A stretch of DNA of 64,000 nt from Circinella umbellata (lineage: Eukaryota; Mucoromycota; Mucoromycetes; Mucorales; Lichtheimiaceae): assembly GCA_025093555.1 (NCBI GenBank), contig JAIWNF010000032.1, positions 124,001 through 188,000 on the forward strand, given 5' to 3'. How positions within the stretch are numbered: position 1 is the first letter of the stretch; every line of letters starts with the position of its first letter. Below the pieces are notes generated by a model. That model did not search any database. It had not been told where the DNA came from and saw only the letters and a program-made list of their open reading frames with translations. Made by a program: the position numbers and the translations under genes. This document shows positions 36,095-49,500 of the stretch, piece after piece.

Positions 36095-37638
36095 ATGACT
36101 GAACGACCTTTAAAAGTATTGATTTCCAATGACGATGGTAATATTCTTTTCATTTTTTTTGTTTACTACCATGCACCAAACTACATTGGAAAAAGTAACA
36201 GTTATATATTTATAGGTCCTCCAAGCAGAGAAGAATCACCATTTATATTACCTTTCATTGAGCACCTTGAGAGTTTGGGATGGGTAGTAAAGTATGCGTG
36301 CTTTTTTTATTTAAGCTGTTGCTATTATTATTTATGCGTAGAAAGAGACTTCGCTAAAAAAAACTAATAATAGATATAAGGAAATACTGATATGAGACGA
36401 TTAATTCTATAGAGTGTGTCTTCCCAGTTCACAAAAGTCGTGGATTTCTAAATCGTTTATGATTAAAGACCATATTGACGTGACTTACTATCATCGAGAA
36501 ACACGAGAAACTAGTTATCATCGACGTGATCCATCCGATTTTGTCTTGGTAACTAATTACTTACAGAAAACATGTGTCATGGCAACGTGTCGGTTTTCCG
36601 ACAAAGTCTCTGTTTGCATAAAAATAATAATATAGATTTGTTTAGTTAAGTGGAACTCCAGCAACATGCGTCAATATCGCCTTGAATTATATATTTAAAG
36701 ACGAGGAGTTCGACCTTGTGATAGGCGGACCTAATTTTGGTAGAAACACATCTAGGTAAGCTTTTTTTTTGCACGTATATTCACCACCAACGTTCACTTT
36801 TTAATTTTCGAATATACTGTTCATAAAAAAAAAGTGTATACACTCTTTCTTCAGGTACAATTGGTGCTGCACTAGAAGCTGTGGTGTGTAACCAAAAAGC
36901 ACTTGCTCTTTCTTTTGCTATCTTTTCACGTGATTTTGGAAGAAAAGAGATCGAGGGTGCTTGTGAAATGGGTAAGCCAAAAGAAAAAAGTACTATTGTA
37001 TTTATGAGCAATACAGTAGTATTAACAATTAACAATACATATATATATGTATATTAGCGGTTGATGTAATTAAACAATTACATCAAGTCAATCAATGGCC
37101 AGAAAATGGGCTGTTCAATATTAATATACCATTGTCAGTCGAAAAACGTCCTGTTTATCTTACACAGTTCCATAAAATGCATTATGGAAGACTATTTAAA
37201 CCATTGGATGACAAATACAAGAAGTCTGGCAGTGAAAAAAGCACTACTACTATCATTACGAATCCAACAGCAACAGGAACAAAAGAAGAAGAATCACCTG
37301 AGTATGCTGCACGTAAAGAAGCCGAAGGTCAAGAATCAGGGCGTCTTGTATTTCATTTTGCACCTGACTACAAAAGTATTGTTTTTCCAACAGATGCTCC
37401 TGAAGGAACAGATGCATGGGCAATGCATAAACGCTACGTGTCAGGTAAACAAATTATAGAATGCTATATATACTATTTTAAGACGATAATCAAAAGAGAG
37501 TAGTCATAGACTTATTAACTCTTTGTTATTATTACTGTTATCATATATATATTAGTGACGCCAATGGTTGCTTCATATGAAATAGCACAAACAACAACAG
37601 ATTATGGATTTAACACTGTAAACAATAATAAACTTTAA
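36095..37638 (+). CDS. SurE-like survival protein / acid phosphatase-nucleotidase
   Basis: Seven exons: 36095-36137, 36216-36291, 36413-36548, 36646-36755, 36835-36971, 37058-37444, 37556-37638; 323 residues. The start carries the SurE metal motif VLISNDDG, then IEHLESLGWVVKVCLPSS, the LSGTPATCVNIAL block, DLVIGGPNFGRNTSS, LSSGTIGAALEA and the late RYVSVTPM strand. SurE enzymes are divalent-metal phosphatases that remove phosphate from nucleoside monophosphates and other substrates; the yeast relative Pby1 fuses a SurE domain to a tubulin-tyrosine-ligase-like domain, which is absent here. Exon 5 uses an acceptor in an A-tract rather than the stronger-looking CAG further on (see findings). Length suits a stand-alone SurE with a fungal insertion. 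Confidence 0.88.
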
Positions 37639-37959
37639 AAAAAATACTACTTTTCGTAAATCACCCAGAAAAATCTTTCTGTAATAAAATTGATAATGTT
37701 TTGGGTAACAATTAATATGTAATTCCCACACATCACAGATTTAGAATTATCAGAATGCCTTTTTAAAAAAAAAAGTCAAAAAACAACAATGACAAAGGTT
37801 ACCCAAATCGTTTTTTTTTTTTTGCCACCCAGCTTGCTCGGCATCCCAAGTCACCTTGATTAAGGGTCTAAGCTCCTATTTTTAAACTTATCAAACCACC
37901 CTTCTTCCTTTGTATATAATATCTATATCTATATACCATATACACATATTCTTACAAGG
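37639..37959. other. Short intergenic region upstream of SIT4
   Basis: 321 bases holding the SurE 3' end and the SIT4 promoter. T-rich tract near 37811-37822; nothing else recognised. Confidence 0.45.
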
Positions 37960-38748
37960 ATGGGTAACCCTGATGAATGGCTGGAAACCGTCCGTAAATG
38001 TGAATATCTTCCTGAACATGATATAAAAAAACTTTGTGAAATGGTAAAGTTTTTTCTTCTTCTTTTTATTACTTGTAATACCATCTTTTATTGCAAATTC
38101 TCCGTTGCGATTATTTTTTCCCTTTAAAATCCTATTAACGTGATGTTTTTTAATTTATATGTAGGTAAAAGAATTGCTTATGGAAGAATCGAATATTCAG
38201 CCAGTCCAATCCCCAGTAACTGTGTGTGGAGACATTCACGGTAAAGAGAGTTATACACATCTTCAATCGCTGAAGGACAAAAAAAAAGACTAAATGGTTA
38301 CGTGTATTTTTTTTAGGTCAATTCTATGATTTACTCGAACTATTTCGTGTGGGTGGTGATATCGAAGATACCAACTATATCTTTATGGTAAGGAAAAAAA
38401 ACTATAATGTGGATATATAAGTAATATGTATATATATATATTTATAACTCATTGTTATATTGCTGTTGGTTATATGCAGGGGGATTTTGTTGATAGAGGT
38501 TATTTTAGTCTTGAAACTTTTACATTATTAATGGTTCTCAAAGCACGGTAAGTAAAATCTCAAAATCAAGTGAATAATTAAATATTGAAAGTAAAAGTAA
38601 CATAATTGGTTAAAAATCAGGTACCCACACAAGATCACGTTACTACGTGGTAACCACGAAAGTAGACAAATTACTCAGGTGTACGGTTTCTATGGTAATT
38701 TATTTTTATTTTATATAGAGAGGAAGCTATAACAACAAAAGGGATGTT

Positions 38749-38787
<39 letters not shown>

Positions 38788-39603
38788 GATTTTTTTCAAG
38801 AAAAATAACTTACTAAATGGTTTATTGGCGGGCGTTTGAAAAAAAAACAACGTATTTGATAGATGAATGTCAAGCGAAATATGGTAATGCGAATGTTTGG
38901 AAATATTGCTGTTCGGTTTTCGATTATTTGACTGTGGCTGCTGTAAGTAAAATGAATGGATGGGTAAAGCGATACTGGTAATTTTATTTTTGTTAACACG
39001 ACACTTGTAGATTATTGATGGTTCGGTTCTTTGTGTTCATGGCGGTTTATCCCCTGATGTGAAAGCATTAGATCAAATTCGTACAATTCATCGTGCTCAA
39101 GAAATTCCACATGAAGGATCTTTTTGTGATTTGATGTGGTCCGATCCAGAAGATATTGATACATGGGCTGTAAGTCCAAGAGGCGCTGGATGGTTATTTG
39201 GTGGCAAAGTTACTAGTGAGGTATGTATATAATCATTGTCTTTTTTTTCAAATCGAGATTGGGCTAATATATTAAATAAGAAAAACTAATAAAAAATGGT
39301 ATTTAACTATTATAATAGTTTAATCATATCAATGGATTGTCGCTTGTGGCACGTGCCCATCAACTTGTTCAAGAAGGTTATAAATATATGTTTCCTAATG
39401 ATGAGCTAGTCACTGTATGGTCTGCACCTAATTATTGTTATCGTTGTGGCAATGTTGCTTCAATTATGGAAGTTAGAGATACACAAGATATTTCCGAACG
39501 TAATTTCAAAATATTCAATGCAGTACCAGATCAGGAAAGGCTTGCTCCTGGACGACCAGGTCTAGGAGGCATGGGTGGTTCGGGTGGTCAATACTTTATA
39601 TAA
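37960..39603 (+). CDS. SIT4: Sit4/PP6-type serine/threonine phosphatase catalytic subunit
   Basis: Eight exons: 37960-38043, 38165-38240, 38317-38387, 38480-38547, 38621-38694, 38863-38942, 39011-39220, 39319-39603; 315 residues. All PPP metal and phosphate motifs are present: [35 protein letters not shown]. The GDFVDRG spelling, [18 protein letters not shown] and [17 protein letters not shown] place it with PP6/Sit4 rather than PP2A or PP4. Sit4 with SAP-type subunits acts in G1 progression, TOR signalling and ER-Golgi traffic. The tail is Gly-rich and ends QYFI, close to the YFL carboxy-methylation end of the family. A long GA repeat lies in intron 5. Confidence 0.95.
38752..38780. repeat. 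GA dinucleotide microsatellite in SIT4 intron 5
   Basis: About 14 GA units on the plus strand, within the intron between 38694 and 38863. Likely length-polymorphic. Confidence 0.85.
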
Positions 39604-40530
39604 GTCTTATCATTATAAAAAAAATGGAAGAAAATGCTGGTCTCGTTTTCTTCTTATTAACTATACACAACGCGCACACACATCCACACATCCACACATT
39701 ATATACAAACCAATTACTTCTTTAAAAAAAACACATACTCTTTTTGTAATCTATATATACTAACTATTACGCTTCTCGTTTTTTCTTCTTTTGTCCTTCC
39801 TCTCTATTACAGATATATTACTATCCTATACTTCCCTCCACCTCATTGGTTTCTCATGCTGTTTGTCGTTTTTTTTTCTCGCATTATATAATTTTTACCA
39901 TAACCTCTTTTTTTTTCACATATTACTCATAGTAGCTTCTCCTCCGCTATTTTCTTCCTTTTTTTTTACTACCTATTATATATGTAGATAACCTTCCTTC
40001 CCGATTAGACAAATGTACAGAGAAAATACAAGACAATTACAACAACAACAAAAAAAAAAGATATATAAAGATTTTCTTATTTGGAAATTAAAAGCTACTT
40101 CTCTTAATAGCCTTTGTTGACAAATAATAATATTTAATCCAAAAAAAAAAATAATAACTTTTTTAATATATCCTTTTTGTTTTTTGAAAATAATAAAAAA
40201 AAAATAGTGAATATGTACACAAGGGCATACGTTTGTGTTTTTTGTTGTATACAGAAAAAAGAAGATTTTAAAGGAGGTAGAAAGGGGTGGCTTTTGATGT
40301 TTTTTTTTGAAAAAGATAAAATTGTGTGTGGTTTATGCAAACCACATAATAGTAAAAAGCAAAAGAGAAAAAAATGGATGATATGGATTTATTATTGCGT
40401 GCTATTCCATGAGATTGTTGTGGTTGTTATTGTTGTTATTGGTTGTCGTTATTTGTTGAATGTAAAAATTGTTCGGTTAATTGTAATATATGTACGATTT
40501 TAAAAATAAAAATGTTGATAATTATAGAGT
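39604..40530. other. Convergent 3' intergenic region
   Basis: 927 bases between SIT4 and TIM17, both pointing in. Mostly T/C-rich then A-rich sequence. No gene seen. Confidence 0.5.
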
Positions 40531-41346
40531 CTAAAGCTAAACAATGATAGTAGTATAAAAATGAGAAGTATCCATTAATATTCATATTTCATACCCTCAT
40601 TAAAGTTTATAAAAAAGAAATGATACTTACTTGAGGCATAACAGGTCTATTTTGTTCGGCAGTCCATCTAGAGATAGCAATACCAATACCTTCGATAAGA
40701 GCAAGCAAACCACCACCTACTACAGCTGATACAGTAGCAGCCTTTGCACCTCCTCGAGCAGCTAAAACGCCACCAGTGATAGCACCCGACAAGATCGAAT
40801 TCCAAGGATCTTCCTTTTGTCTAATACCCTTCAACCCACAATCAAATGTTGAGAACAAACCACCCCATACAGCAAAGTTACCACCAAGTACAGGTGCTCG
40901 TGCCTTCATTGCTGATACAGCACCAACCATACGTTCACCCTTCAAATAATAATACATGATATTTTGTCAACATTCATTACAATGAAATTAATAGTAATAA
41001 TAATAATAATAAACAGGTAACTTACTCGAGGAGAGTTCTTTGCACCTTTCACAGAGTGCCAAATACCACCACCAATGGCACCCATGACAAAAGCACCACC
41101 TAAATCATTAAGAATAACCCAGGGACTAATAATTTATAATAATATAATATTTAATTGTTACTTTTTTTTCTTTGTTTTTTTTTGACATTTTTTTTTATTT
41201 TTGTCAGCTAAATATACTTTTCGTTATTTTTTTTTTGTTCTCCACCCCAACCCAAATACAATTTTCCTATAGTCCCTTTTCTTTTCTTTTTGACAACTAA
41301 ATATTTACCAGGGATCTCTGGAATGATCTGCCGAACCGTGACCCAT
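40531..41346 (-). CDS. TIM17: Tim17, mitochondrial inner-membrane translocase subunit
   Basis: Four exons on the minus strand: 41346-41309, 41125-41026, 40939-40631 and probably 40536-40531; about 150 residues. The N-terminus ends its first exon in DHSRDPC, joined across the intron to [20 protein letters not shown], the conserved Tim17 head with its Cys-Pro. Further blocks are [28 protein letters not shown] (with the second conserved Cys), [20 protein letters not shown] and a last hydrophobic Gly-rich segment. Tim17 is a core subunit of the TIM23 presequence translocase. The first three exons are certain. The last is a guess: a good donor follows MPQ, and the next acceptor gives Leu then a stop; reading through the donor would add seven residues and stop at about 40607. 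Confidence 0.92.
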
Positions 41347-43907
41347 TTTATAAAATTATGTGAAAAGTTTAAAAGAAACAGAAATAAAAAGGCTGCTAAT
41401 GGATTCCCGAATTCGAGATTATTAGTTGCGGGGGGTGGAGAGGTTTTGCGGTGTTGGGTTCAAACTATTATTTTTTTTTGGTATAAAAGATGCGGAAATA
41501 TGAATAAACAGACTCGAGTATATTCAGTCACGAAGCTGGTCACAATTACCATAAAAGGATCAAATCGAAACTGCCAGAATTTTGGAGTTTTTTACTACTT
41601 TTTGCTCTTTCCTTCTTTGTTTTATGTATAAAGAATTATCGCGCTACTTATAAGCAAACGGCTCTGGTCATGACTTACTCCATTAATCAACTGTTACCTC
41701 CGAGGAGTTGATGTTTTACGTCATTTATTTTTCTTGAACAATACAGTAGCATGGAACGTATCATTTCGACAACCGCGAACTGTTTATATACAAAGATATT
41801 GGTTCTGAGAACGCGTTCGTAATCATTACCTGTTGTTCAGCTTTTCTATCTTTTTTCAAATAAGTAATCAATCTATGTTAATTATGGTTAACAGTATACA
41901 AGCTGACGAAAGGGTTGTTTATGAAAAAATGGAGCATGTCTTAAAAGTGGTTGATAAAAAGAGCGAAAGATAATGAATAAGTTCAATTACATCGAAAAGC
42001 AGGATACCATTTAAAAAAAAGAAGAAACTTGTTCAAGTGCAACCACATATACTTAACAGAATACTTTGGTTTGCTATCATGATGAAAATCAAATTTAATA
42101 GTAATTTAGTCCCTTATTATGTAAGTAAGCAGTAATAGATTCAGTTACAACTAGCATGAACTTTAAACAAAAGCTCACCGACACTGCATGTTTATCTATG
42201 TCTACTATCTAGTTAGATGGATAGTTTGATTTTGCTATCAAAATAGTATCAGCTAATTATTAATATATTGCAGCATCCCCACGAACAGAGAAAAGAGAAC
42301 GAAATTAAATGATATTAAATGATCTCGTATGAACCACGATCGGCCATGTAAGTTATTAGAAGAGTATCGAAATATAATAAAAAAAACATGGTTAGTACAT
42401 CGCATTATTCAGTCTAAACCAACATACACACAATTATAGAAGTCACATATGCTATCAAACATATTATTGGAGGGAACTGGTTTGAACCATCGTTAATTCT
42501 ATGATAAAGTATTCTGGGAAAAGAAGTATGGGTATAATAAAAATAGTAGACTGATATGGTATTATGTTAGAAACCTCAAGAGAATTAGAAAGGAAACAAA
42601 GAAAAGATAAATAGTTTAAACTTTTTTTTTGGTTATTGTAAGTGGTACCAATTCAACAGCACTGGATGTCAGTAGTTACACTAACAATGTCTATAAGATA
42701 TTGTAATAGAACTCGTTCGTCGTTTCGTCACCTACTGAAACTTCTGATGAAGAAAAAAATATTTAGTATTATGATGAAAATGTTCAAAGAAAAACCACAT
42801 GTAACAATGTAAATATACTCCTCATGTCTAAAATAAAACTGATACATAAATGTATATACAATTGCCAAGATAAAATTCAGTTCAAAGTTTTAGGCATATT
42901 ATAAACACAAGATGTAATCATATTTAAAGAATTAAATTCTGTGCAACTCATTTCACACTACCCAGTTATACAATTTCATGGTTTTCAGACCATCATTTTG
43001 AACGTTTGAATATCGTCATCAGTAAATTTATACTTTTGTTTGTTATGTCGCTGTTTCTTTTTCTTTTTTTTTCGCGATATATTTCTTAGTTCTTAAGATT
43101 AAGAATTGTTCGGTAGAAAACACGACAACATACCATAATGCTTGCCGTCTCATTTATTTAAGCCTTGGAGAAAGATTTTGTTGAGTTATGATACGCATAG
43201 TTTAATGTAATATGGTATGGGAGACGTATATTCATTTTCTGTTCTTGGCTTACTGCTCTTTGCTCTTTTAATATATGGTCTAGCCAGACCAAAGCCGTTA
43301 TCTGTAGGCAGAAAGATTATAGCCTTTTGAAAAATAAGCATCCGCTACTGTGTAACACGAGGATAAGACAAAGATCATACCAAGCAGAAAGAGTTATTTT
43401 ATTTTGCGGAGAACTTTATAAAACATTCACTACCCGGTGTATACACACACAAACACACAGACAAGTCAGGGCTTTTTTTTTCTATAATCTATAAAATCAT
43501 AACAAATGTCCGTTTATCCTTGATACGAGCTCATTATCCTTTTTTCCTTCTTTGTTGTTACTCTTATTATTTGAATCCAAATAGCATCTTCCTTTTTACT
43601 TTGTAATATTTTACTTATTACCAGTTTTATTCTTGACTTGCCATCCCTACTTTTTTCGGAAAGACGACCGAGATTGTTGTGTTACATTCTACATGGGAAT
43701 ATGAGGTGTTTTATTCGCCCTGACTTGTTCCTGGTTGTCATCCTCCCTTTTTCCGCACTATCTATAATATAATAACATATCATGGTTACCTCTTGGCATC
43801 AAAAAAGTAATATAAAAAAAGTATAAATAACTTTAAAAAAAACCCAATTTGAATATATTTCTTTTTTCACCTTTTCTCTCTTTTTTCATATAAAACTTTT
43901 AATAACA
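41347..43907. other. Long divergent intergenic region
   Basis: 2.6 kb between TIM17 and the C2-domain gene. AT-rich with scattered stops in all frames. T/C-rich sequence precedes the downstream ATG. I see no gene, RNA or clear repeat, though decayed elements could be present. Confidence 0.45.
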
Positions 43908-45040
43908 ATGGCTTGTGGACGTTTGACTGTAAATGGAGGTAATATACCTATAGCTCTATAAATAACATATATACAGCGTATGAAAAGCAAAATATCTTTT
44001 ATTAATGATTTTATTTATTGTATTGATCAGTGACAATGCGCGGCTTGGAAGAGGCCGGCTTTGGAGGTTTGTGATATTGAAAAATACAACTTGTATATAG
44101 TTGACCAAGAAAATCATAACCTTACTATTCAGAGTATTAAAAAAATGCTCTGGCAAACTTTTATGTGTAGAATCAAGAACTTTCCTCGGTTGTTATGTTG
44201 TTCCTAACGAAAAGCATCGTACACGTTCAGATAATGGTCCTGAACCCCAGTGGAACCACCCTATTCATTGGTAAGAGAAAAAAAAAGAATAAAGAGCATG
44301 GAGACACCAATACTGTCTATATTATATTACGGGTCTCATTTCTGCTCTCGCTTTGAGCTCTTCTTAATAATAATAATAACTTATCGTTATGATATTTACA
44401 TTCTTTTACTATTACAATGTAAATATAGCAATGTTCCTGAAGGCTGGAATAGCTTACATATTGAAATTGTAAACGAAAATCCCGAACAACCAGGTGTTAT
44501 TGGTGGTGCACGTGTGAATCTCAATGAAGTCTTTGCTGAAGGCAGTTCGGAAGAATGGGTTTCTATTATGGGTCGTGAATTTGAGCCTATTGGTCAGGTA
44601 TTATTGAACCTTACTTTCCAAAGTTTTGGTGACGAAGCCGAAGGCTATGCTGGAGCTGCCCCCTATAATGATGAAAAGCCAATGCCTCCCCCACCCGAGT
44701 ATGCTACTCGCGGTGCGGATGAACCTGAAGAAGAAGAAGAAAAGAAAGTTCCCGATTGGGTGGTAAGTAGTTTTATTATGGTATATGTAATTGATACCGA
44801 ATGGCTCAGATATTATGTTCATTTATCATTTAGAAATATGGTGCCATTGCAGTAGGTGGTATTGCTGCAATTGGTTTAGCTGCTTGGGGTGCACATGAAC
44901 TCAAGGAACATTTAGAAGAAAAGGCTGCTGAGGAAGAGGCTGAGGCTCTCGAAGTTGGTGACGAAGCCAAAGAAGATAATGACGACGATTCTTCAAGCAG
45001 TAGCAGCAGCAGTAGCAGCAGCAGTAGTGATGAAGAGTAG
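43908..45040 (+). CDS. C2-domain protein with C-terminal membrane helix and acidic Ser tail
   Basis: Five exons: 43908-43938, 44031-44066, 44171-44270, 44429-44762, 44834-45040; 235 residues. Residues 1 to about 125 form a single C2-like beta-sandwich: GRLTVNGVTMRGLEE, FLGCYVV, PEPQWNHPI, NSLHIEIVNEN, VIGGARVNLNEVF and GQVLLNLTFQS. A Pro-rich and acidic linker (PMPPPPEYATRGADEPEEEEE) follows. Then comes a Gly/Ala-rich hydrophobic helix KYGAIAVGGIAAIGLAAWGA, most likely a membrane anchor. The protein ends in a Glu/Asp-rich stretch and a run of about 13 serines, a possible casein-kinase-2 target. Many fungi have small C2 proteins tied to membranes or cytokinesis; I cannot assign a named orthologue. 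All junctions are in phase. Confidence 0.75.
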
Positions 45041-46536
45041 AATATTTGTATATACTAAAGTTTACCTGTGTAATGATATTAATAAAAGAGCTATATAATT
45101 TTTCTTGGTCATGTACGCACAAGAAAGCCAGTGGTTTTTTTTGGGGGGGTTGAATAGCGAATTAAACATTGAAACAATAAGAGGAGCCAAGAAAGAAAGT
45201 CATCTTTACATGATGTTTGTAACCTAATATGATTTATTTTAACAGATTTCGCTGTCCAAACGTTGAATATAGAAGGAAGAGAGGTATAATCAAGTTTGTA
45301 ATTAATATATAGAATGAGTACGTAGACAATGTACCAAGATCCTGAATATCGGAAATCAGACATTACAAAATAATAACAGTGATCGTCAGATAAGAAGGGT
45401 CTAGTTGCATTTATTCATCAAAAATGATAAATTTCAGTATACATCTCCCTTATTAGAGCTGGTACTACTATCTAGTTACTACTTATCTTTTGGCAATGTT
45501 TGTTTTCTTCTACCTGTCGTCGTGCTTGTATAAAGCACGAGATAACAATACAATTAGATAAAAAAAATATGGTTACCCCCCCTTTGTGTATATAAAAAAA
45601 AGAACGATAGCTTGAATGAATGTAAGTTGCATGTCTGCTTTATAATGATATAAGTAAAGAAGGCGAGGACTTATAGGAGTAATGTTTCGTTACACAAGTG
45701 ATAACAAAGTAAAGTTGCCTACTTAACATCATATAGATTTTATGTAGGCAAAACACAATAGCTTGGAAACTATAATTAATTGTCGCTAGTTTCAGTGAAT
45801 TTATACATAATAAATGGCACGATCTGGTTGTTGCTAATAGCAGAACTTATTTATTTCAGAAATTTTGAGCGACAACAATTACTAACCGCTACTTTGTGTT
45901 TTTTCATCTTCTACATTTATAGTAGTGTATAGACAGTGTGATGTGATATCATACTATTATATATCTAATCCTTACGTACGTATAATATAATACTTTTTTT
46001 TTCAACATTCTATATAGCAATGCTGGTATACATGGTATGGTCTCTGTAGTAATATTAATAATAAATAATAAAAGAGATGGCTAAAAAAGTTATTTGGAGT
46101 ATTGTCGATTTATTACATAATTAGATAATGATATGTGCTCCTTTGCAAATACGAGAGAGGGATCATCTGAATTAAACTCTGTAGTGACTTGTGGTTGCAA
46201 TTGAATGATACCTCCAAAATTGCCCTTATTTTTTATAACGCCTTCTTCTTCCCTGTTTTATAAACTTTCGCGAAACGAAAACCCTTATTAACGAACACCT
46301 TCCCTTCCATCTAATTTACAACTTCCATTGACGAGCACGCGAAAAGGAAAAGAAAAAAGGAGGTGAAGGTGTTTTTTTCTGCCACGCATACAAACAACAA
46401 CAATAATAATATTATTATATACTATTTAATATTTATAACAACTACAATAGTTACAACGAACGTATAAACTACTTCATTTACCGTCGTTTTTTTTTTCTTA
46501 AAAAAATAAACAGCCATTATACGTTAAAAACCAAAA
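45041..46536. other. Intergenic region upstream of SPT7
   Basis: 1.5 kb, AT-rich, with no convincing gene. The SPT7 promoter should lie at the right end, where a short T run (about 46488-46498) precedes the start codon. Confidence 0.45.
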
Positions 46537-49500
46537 ATGGGCCATTTACAGCAACAGCAAGAGGAAGAAGAAGAAGACCAACAACTATTACAACATGGAT
46601 TACCACCTTGGTCACAACTATCATTTGTTTTATCCAAGGAGATCATCAAAAACGATCTACATACTACATTTTTAACTAGTACTGAATCTCAACATTTCGA
46701 AACGGCCGTCGAATCTTATAATCAATGGTACGCATTTATCAATGGGAATAACAAGGATTTACAATCATACTCGATATCAGAACGCGCCATATCAGCCATG
46801 CGAGTTCGTGCTATGCTGGCAGAACAGTTTATACCCCACCTTTATCATTCTGATCGTCCCTGCTGTCAACACGCGCAAAAAATAGACTTGGAGCGAATAT
46901 GTCAAGAAACGCGCTCGTTACAACTACCTGATATTCCACCGAGTAGCTCAACTATTGATAATAATGACGATATGGATGCATCACTGTCATCGTCGTCGCC
47001 ACAGCAACAATTACCACAACGATCGACGGAATCGCAATCAATAACAATAACAACAGATTCTGAAATACCTTCTGTAACAGTGAAAAAAGAGGACGATAAT
47101 AGCAAAAACAATGGTAATAACAGTACAAGTATGAATTATATCGCTAATACTAGCACGTCTACTCCAGTAACGTTAAATAATGCATCGAATGAAGATACAG
47201 GTAAATCTCGATTATAATGCGAAAAGTAAGAGTGAGAAAGGAGTATTCAACATCAGAAATATATATATATATATTTATTGACTAACGGGTTCAATCAGTA
47301 GCAGTAGCGCCTAATTTTAGTGACAATATACCGTTGAGCGATGTATATCATACGTTGGAACACGATTACGCAGCAATGATAGAATTACAAAAGTTGGAGG
47401 TAATCTAGAGAGCAAGAAAAAAAAGTGGAAGAGAGAAGGCAGGATTAATAAGCTTCCTTGAATAATATAGGAATCTGAGGCCCAAGAAGAAATGAATGAA
47501 GAAGAAGATAAAGATCCTGTAGAGGAAAATTCGGTAATGATTGTATATTAAAGGATAGCGAGAGATAAAAGAGCAAATTGTTGGGTTTCATCTAATTACT
47601 TTTTTTTTGCATTATTCATCAAAGCTTTCAATATTGAACACAGGAGGCAATTTTAATTTGAAGGTAATATTAGGAAAAAGAGAAAGTAATTGTAAATGTG
47701 AGAGTTTCTAATTAATTATAAATAGTACTTATTACAAGGAATTGCGGCAAACAGACAAAAAACCACACTCTCTGATCGAGATATCCGAAATCTGTTATCC
47801 GATTTTAAACCACATCGAACAAAATGGGTAAATTTCGTTGATATCTAATTTATATATTCCATTTTTGTCTTAATTACTCATTTACATCATGATTATAGGC
47901 AAGTGACGATAAAATTGGTCAAGAAGAACTTTATGAAGCTTGTGAAAAAGTTTTGACAGATTTGAAGAACTTTACGGTATATCTCTTTTCTATCATTCCT
48001 CTTGCTTTGATAACCATGCAAATTCTTTGAAAATGAATGAATATGGGAGAAAGTTTCTCATTTTATATAATTTTACTGTTTTTCAGGAACATTCTACACC
48101 ATTTCTTAACAAAGTTAGTAAACGTGAAGCACCAGATTATTTTGAAGGTAAAAGGAAGAAAAACATTATAATGTTAATTATGCACAAGTAGAATCTAAAT
48201 ATTATATATATATTTGGTATATATAGTGATTAAACGACCAATGGATTTGGGAACTGTCACAAAGAAAATGAAAGCTTTGCAATACAAATCGAAAAAAGAG
48301 TTCTCAGATGACTTGTATCTTATCTACGAAAATTGCTTACTGTACAATACGAATCCTGTAAGTCGGATCAATGTGGTAACGATGTTTAGGATAGTTTTTT
48401 TGGCTGTTATTATCGCATAAATGGAAGTTACTAATGTTGAAAATATTATGTATATTTATTATTCAAGGCAAGTGAATACCGAAAACATGCGAATGCTATG
48501 AAACGAAAAACAGATCGATTAATGGCACGAGTACCTGATATTACGATTAAGGATCGAACTGAAACAGAAACAGAAGAGTTTGGTGATGAAGCAAGTGAAG
48601 ATGGGGATTCTGATATCCAACGTGTATCTCGTGGAAAGGTATGTGTGTGTGTTATGAATGGATGGGAGCGTGAAATTGAAATTTTATTTTATTCTCTTGA
48701 ATAACTAACTCTGATTTTTTAGGCGACGGGAGGTCATAAGCATCCTGCATCTAGTCAATCAGAAATGCCACGAGGTTCACGCGAACGATCATTAACTCGG
48801 GAATCGAGCGCAGCACCATCTACTTCAGATGTCTTTGATGATAATACGATACCTAATGGGCATGTACCTCATAGAGCATATGGTGGAAAACAAGTAAAAG
48901 GATCTCAAACAGATCAAGATGGAAAAAATGTATATGTGGACATTGAAGATGTTCTTGAGTTGCAAGATCATTTATGGCGTGATTTGACGAAAAAATCGAG
49001 AGCGAAATTAGCGGTAAGTATTATTGACGTGAGAGAATTATAAAAGGAAAACAAGGAATATTTATTCTATATTATGTATAGGGTGATATCGAAAAACAAT
49101 ACCAATTCCCATTTGAAGAAAGAGAAGCCATTGTTCGATCACCTCTTGATATGGAACGATTTGCAATGCTGGAACATGCTCATCATAAACCGGAGACTGT
49201 CCAAAAATTGATTAAATGTCCAAATGATCGATTTACAAAATGGGCGGAACGGAACGGACCTGGGGCAAGTTTGTACGACGATGTGGAGTTCGATTCGAGT
49301 GATGATGAAAACCTGGATGTCTTCTTTTCTCGAAAGATTGCAAAACCAGCAAAGACTGAACAAGATGATGGGATGCGGACAGATCTGTTTCTTCCTGAAT
49401 ATAATCTTGCAAGTGGTTTACCTGAAATTTACAGCATGCGGGATAATATTTTGGATGACCAAGACCATCATCACCAGCAACATCAACATCAACGTGTTGT

